Source: Actinomycetota bacterium
Lineage (GTDB): Bacteria > Actinomycetota > Actinomycetes > Actinomycetales > Microbacteriaceae
Length of the DNA: 7,915 nucleotides
Assembly: GCA_027728145.1 (NCBI GenBank)
Contig: JAQBZV010000041.1
Span: 1 to 7,915 of the forward strand
Direction of reading: 5' to 3'
The translations under genes and the position numbers were made by a program. Positions 6,152 through 7,915 of the stretch are shown piece after piece. Position 1 is the stretch's first letter, and each line of letters begins with the position of its first letter. The notes under the pieces were generated by a model that had not been told where the DNA came from, ran no database searches, and saw only the letters and a program-made list of their open reading frames with translations.

Positions 6152-6504
6152 GTGCACAGTGGGTGGTGGAGGCTGACGCGGCCATTCTGGAGCGCGCACA
6201 GTTCACCCACGAGGGCCTCATTCCCTGCATTGCGCAGGATTTCTCGACCAGGGCCGTGCTCATGATGGCGTGGATGGACAAAGAGGCTCTTTCTCGGACC
6301 CTCATGGAGGGCCGGGTCACCTATTTCAGCCGATCACGGCAGGAATACTGGCGGAAAGGTGACACGAGCGGTAACACCCAAATTGCCCGGCGGATTCGTC
6401 TGGATTGCGATAGTGACGTGGTGTTGGCTGAGGTCGAACAGGTGGGCCCGGCTTGCCACACGGGCTCCGCAACCTGCTTCGATGCGGAGCATGCTCATGA
6501 CTGA
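6148..6504 (+). CDS. hisI: Phosphoribosyl-AMP cyclohydrolase
   Basis: HisI opens the adenine ring of phosphoribosyl-AMP, the third step of histidine synthesis, as a zinc- and magnesium-dependent dimer. This 118-residue protein is the stand-alone form, with HisE encoded separately upstream. All signature elements are present: [10 protein letters not shown] (39-48), [17 protein letters not shown] (59-75), the magnesium-binding DCDSD with D86, D88 and D90 plus C87, and the zinc-binding cysteines C103 (in ACHTG) and C110 (in TCF). The ATG at 6148 overlaps the hisF stop (ATGA), with GGGAG at 6133-6137 upstream at 10-nt spacing. The last 8 nt overlap trpE. Confidence 0.96.
   Translation: MSAQWVVEADAAILERAQFTHEGLIPCIAQDFSTRAVLMMAWMDKEALSRTLMEGRVTYFSRSRQEYWRKGDTSGNTQIARRIRLDCDSDVVLAEVEQVGPACHTGSATCFDAEHAHD
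6486..6489 (+). promoter_or_regulatory. Ribosome binding site that fixes the trpE start
   Basis: GGAG at 6486-6489 is 7 nt before the ATG at 6497 but only 1 nt before the in-frame ATG at 6491. The later ATG is therefore preferred as the trpE start. Confidence 0.5.
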
Positions 6505-7915
6505 GACGAGCCTTAAGGAGTTCCTCGAATGGGGTTCCACGCGGGCCGTCACCCCTGTTGTTCGCCGGCTTTTTGCCGACAGCGAGACCCCTATGGGTCT
6601 TTACCGAAAGCTTTCCCGCGGTCCGGGTTCGTTCCTCCTCGAGTCCGCGGATCAAGCCGGAAAGTGGTCGCGATATTCCTTCCTGGGAGTGTCCATTCAT
6701 GGCGTTCTGGCTCAAGATGGCGAGAGGTCGGTCTGGCGCGACCACGGCATGACTGGTGAAGATGCTTTCGGAAGTGTCGTCCCCGAGAATCCGCTCGAGG
6801 CTCTTGAGGTTTTGCATCGACGGTGGTTATCAGAGCCACTGCCTGACCTCCCGCCCTTCGCTGGTGGTTTGGTAGGACACATTGGGTGGGAGGCCGTGCG
6901 TCTAGTCGAGCACCTGCCATCCCAACCCCCTGCAAGCCACGAAGTACCCGCGATGCATCTCGCGCTGGTCCGGGACTTTGTCGCCTTTGACCACCATTCG
7001 TCAGAAGTCGTGCTCGTCGCGCTTACCCACTCGCTGGATGCAGCGGGGGAGAGTGAGTACCAGGAGGCTCTTGCCCGGTTAGACCTCATGCACGAGGCGC
7101 TTACTCAGCCCACGTCGTCGACCCTGCATCGAAAGACCGAGCCGGCGGAAGCCGCACCACAGCCCTCCCTTGATGAGTCTCAGTTCTTTGACCTGGTGGC
7201 ACGTGCGAAACAGCACATTGAGGATGGTGACGTCTTTCAAGTCGTGCTGTCCCAGCAGTTCGAGTTTCATGTAGAGGCGAACCCGCTGGAGGTTTATCGG
7301 GTTTTGCGCTCCGTCAACCCCAGTCCATACATGTACCTCCTCGAGTGCGAAGATGTCCTGGGTGACCCCTACCACGTGGTGGGCTCCTCCCCTGAAGCGC
7401 TCGTGACCCTTCAGCGCGACAAGGTTTATTCCCATCCGATTGCGGGATCCAGGCCCCGCGGTTCGAACGTGGAGGAGGATCAGGCCTTCGCTGACGCCCT
7501 TGTGGCAGATACCAAAGAGCAGGCGGAACACCTGATGTTGGTGGACCTGGCACGAAACGACCTCTCCAAGGTGTGCCAACCGGGAACAGTCGATGTGACC
7601 GAATTCATGCAGGTGGAGCGATTTAGCCACATCATGCATCTAGTGTCGTCGGTCGAGGGAGACCTCTCGCCGGAGAAGTCAGCTGTTGATGTCTTCCGGG
7701 CAACATTTCCTGCTGGCCCCCTCAGCGGGGCTCCGAAGCCCCGCGCCCTGCAAATCATCGATGATCTCGAACCGACTCAACGCGGCGTGTACGGCGGGGT
7801 GGTGGGCTATTTCGGCCACACCGGCGACGCTGACCTGGCGATCACTATCCGAACAGTGTGGATGCAGGGCTCGCGGGCGATTGTCCAAGCGGGTGCCGGA
7901 ATCGTCGCGGACTCG
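6497..7915 (+). CDS. trpE: Anthranilate synthase component I (3' truncated)
   Basis: TrpE makes anthranilate from chorismate, using ammonia from the glutaminase TrpG; this is the first committed step of tryptophan synthesis. The frame is open for 473 codons from the ATG at 6497 to the right edge with no stop, and judging by family length a few tens of residues are missing. The N-terminal domain carries the tryptophan-binding LLES at 47-50, and NPSPYMYLL matches the second feedback region. The chorismate-binding domain shows VVLSQQFEF, GSSPE (296-300), HPIAGSRPRG (313-322), DTKEQAEHLMLVDLARNDL (from 338), ERFSHIMHLVSSVEG, FPAGPLSGAPK (404-414) and QAGAGIVADS at the edge. All expected motifs are intact. 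PabB and other chorismate enzymes are related, but LLES and position after hisI favour TrpE. It overlaps hisI by 8 nt, leaving no room for a separate leader or attenuator. Confidence 0.94.
   Translation, partial: MTETSLKEFLEWGSTRAVTPVVRRLFADSETPMGLYRKLSRGPGSFLLESADQAGKWSRYSFLGVSIHGVLAQDGERSVWRDHGMTGEDAFGSVVPENPLEALEVLHRRWLSEPLPDLPPFAGGLVGHIGWEAVRLVEHLPSQPPASHEVPAMHLALVRDFVAFDHHSSEVVLVALTHSLDAAGESEYQEALARLDLMHEALTQPTSSTLHRKTEPAEAAPQPSLDESQFFDLVARAKQHIEDGDVFQVVLSQQFEFHVEANPLEVYRVLRSVNPSPYMYLLECEDVLGDPYHVVGSSPEALVTLQRDKVYSHPIAGSRPRGSNVEEDQAFADALVADTKEQAEHLMLVDLARNDLSKVCQPGTVDVTEFMQVERFSHIMHLVSSVEGDLSPEKSAVDVFRATFPAGPLSGAPKPRALQIIDDLEPTQRGVYGGVVGYFGHTGDADLAITIRTVWMQGSRAIVQAGAGIVADS

Noticed and set aside
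7079..7639. Reverse-strand open frame of 186 codons opposite trpE
   Set aside because: It lies opposite the conserved catalytic region of trpE and has no family features of its own.
1..7915. A novel defence, mobile or otherwise undescribed system
   Set aside because: Every base outside gaps of 38 nt or less belongs to a recognisable housekeeping or biosynthetic gene; there are no repeats, integrases, toxin-antitoxin pairs or unknown proteins.

Overview
The window is a compact, entirely plus-strand stretch of housekeeping genes from a GC-rich actinobacterium. Three things point there: a PriA that keeps its zinc-binding cysteines but has no recognisable C-terminal helicase motifs, a HisE with the 'EISQL' helix remembered from mycobacterial HisE, and TAnnnT hexamers placed so that mRNAs would begin at the start codon. 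The gene order priA-fmt-rsmB-rpe-his-trpE and the tight packing suggest Micrococcales, perhaps a small-genome member of Microbacteriaceae. That family placement is an inference, not a proven identity.

Layout: (1) 3-920, the 3' part of priA (replication restart), cut by the left edge. (2) 959-3212, fmt and rsmB: initiator-tRNA formylation and 16S rRNA m5C methylation, overlapping by 8 nt. (3) 3226-4262, rpe (pentose phosphate epimerase) and a small cytosolic FKBP-type prolyl isomerase, overlapping as GTGA. (4) 4285-7915, hisE-hisG-hisF-hisI-trpE, every junction overlapping by 1 to 8 nt, with trpE cut by the right edge. There is no gene-free stretch longer than 38 nt. I see no RNA genes, mobile elements, CRISPR arrays, attachment sites or convincing terminators.

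Each of the three non-overlapping gene starts inside the window (fmt, rpe, hisE) has a TAnnnT hexamer ending 6 or 7 nt before the start codon and no well-placed Shine-Dalgarno sequence. The overlapping starts lack this arrangement, and several have purine-rich Shine-Dalgarno sequences. This divides the window into probable units fmt-rsmB, rpe-FKBP and hisEGFI-trpE, each beginning with a leaderless mRNA. Functionally, HisG, HisE and HisI carry out the first three steps of histidine synthesis and HisF is the cyclase subunit of imidazole glycerol phosphate synthase. Its partner HisH and the HisA, HisB, HisC and HisD functions must be encoded elsewhere. TrpE starts tryptophan synthesis. HisG and Rpe both sit close to the ribose-5-phosphate/PRPP supply, but a regulatory link between the units is not shown by the sequence.

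I looked for a previously undescribed system and did not find one. The points most worth following up are the leaderless promoter set, the absence of any 5' leader for the his-trp unit, and the FKBP gene placed between rpe and hisE.
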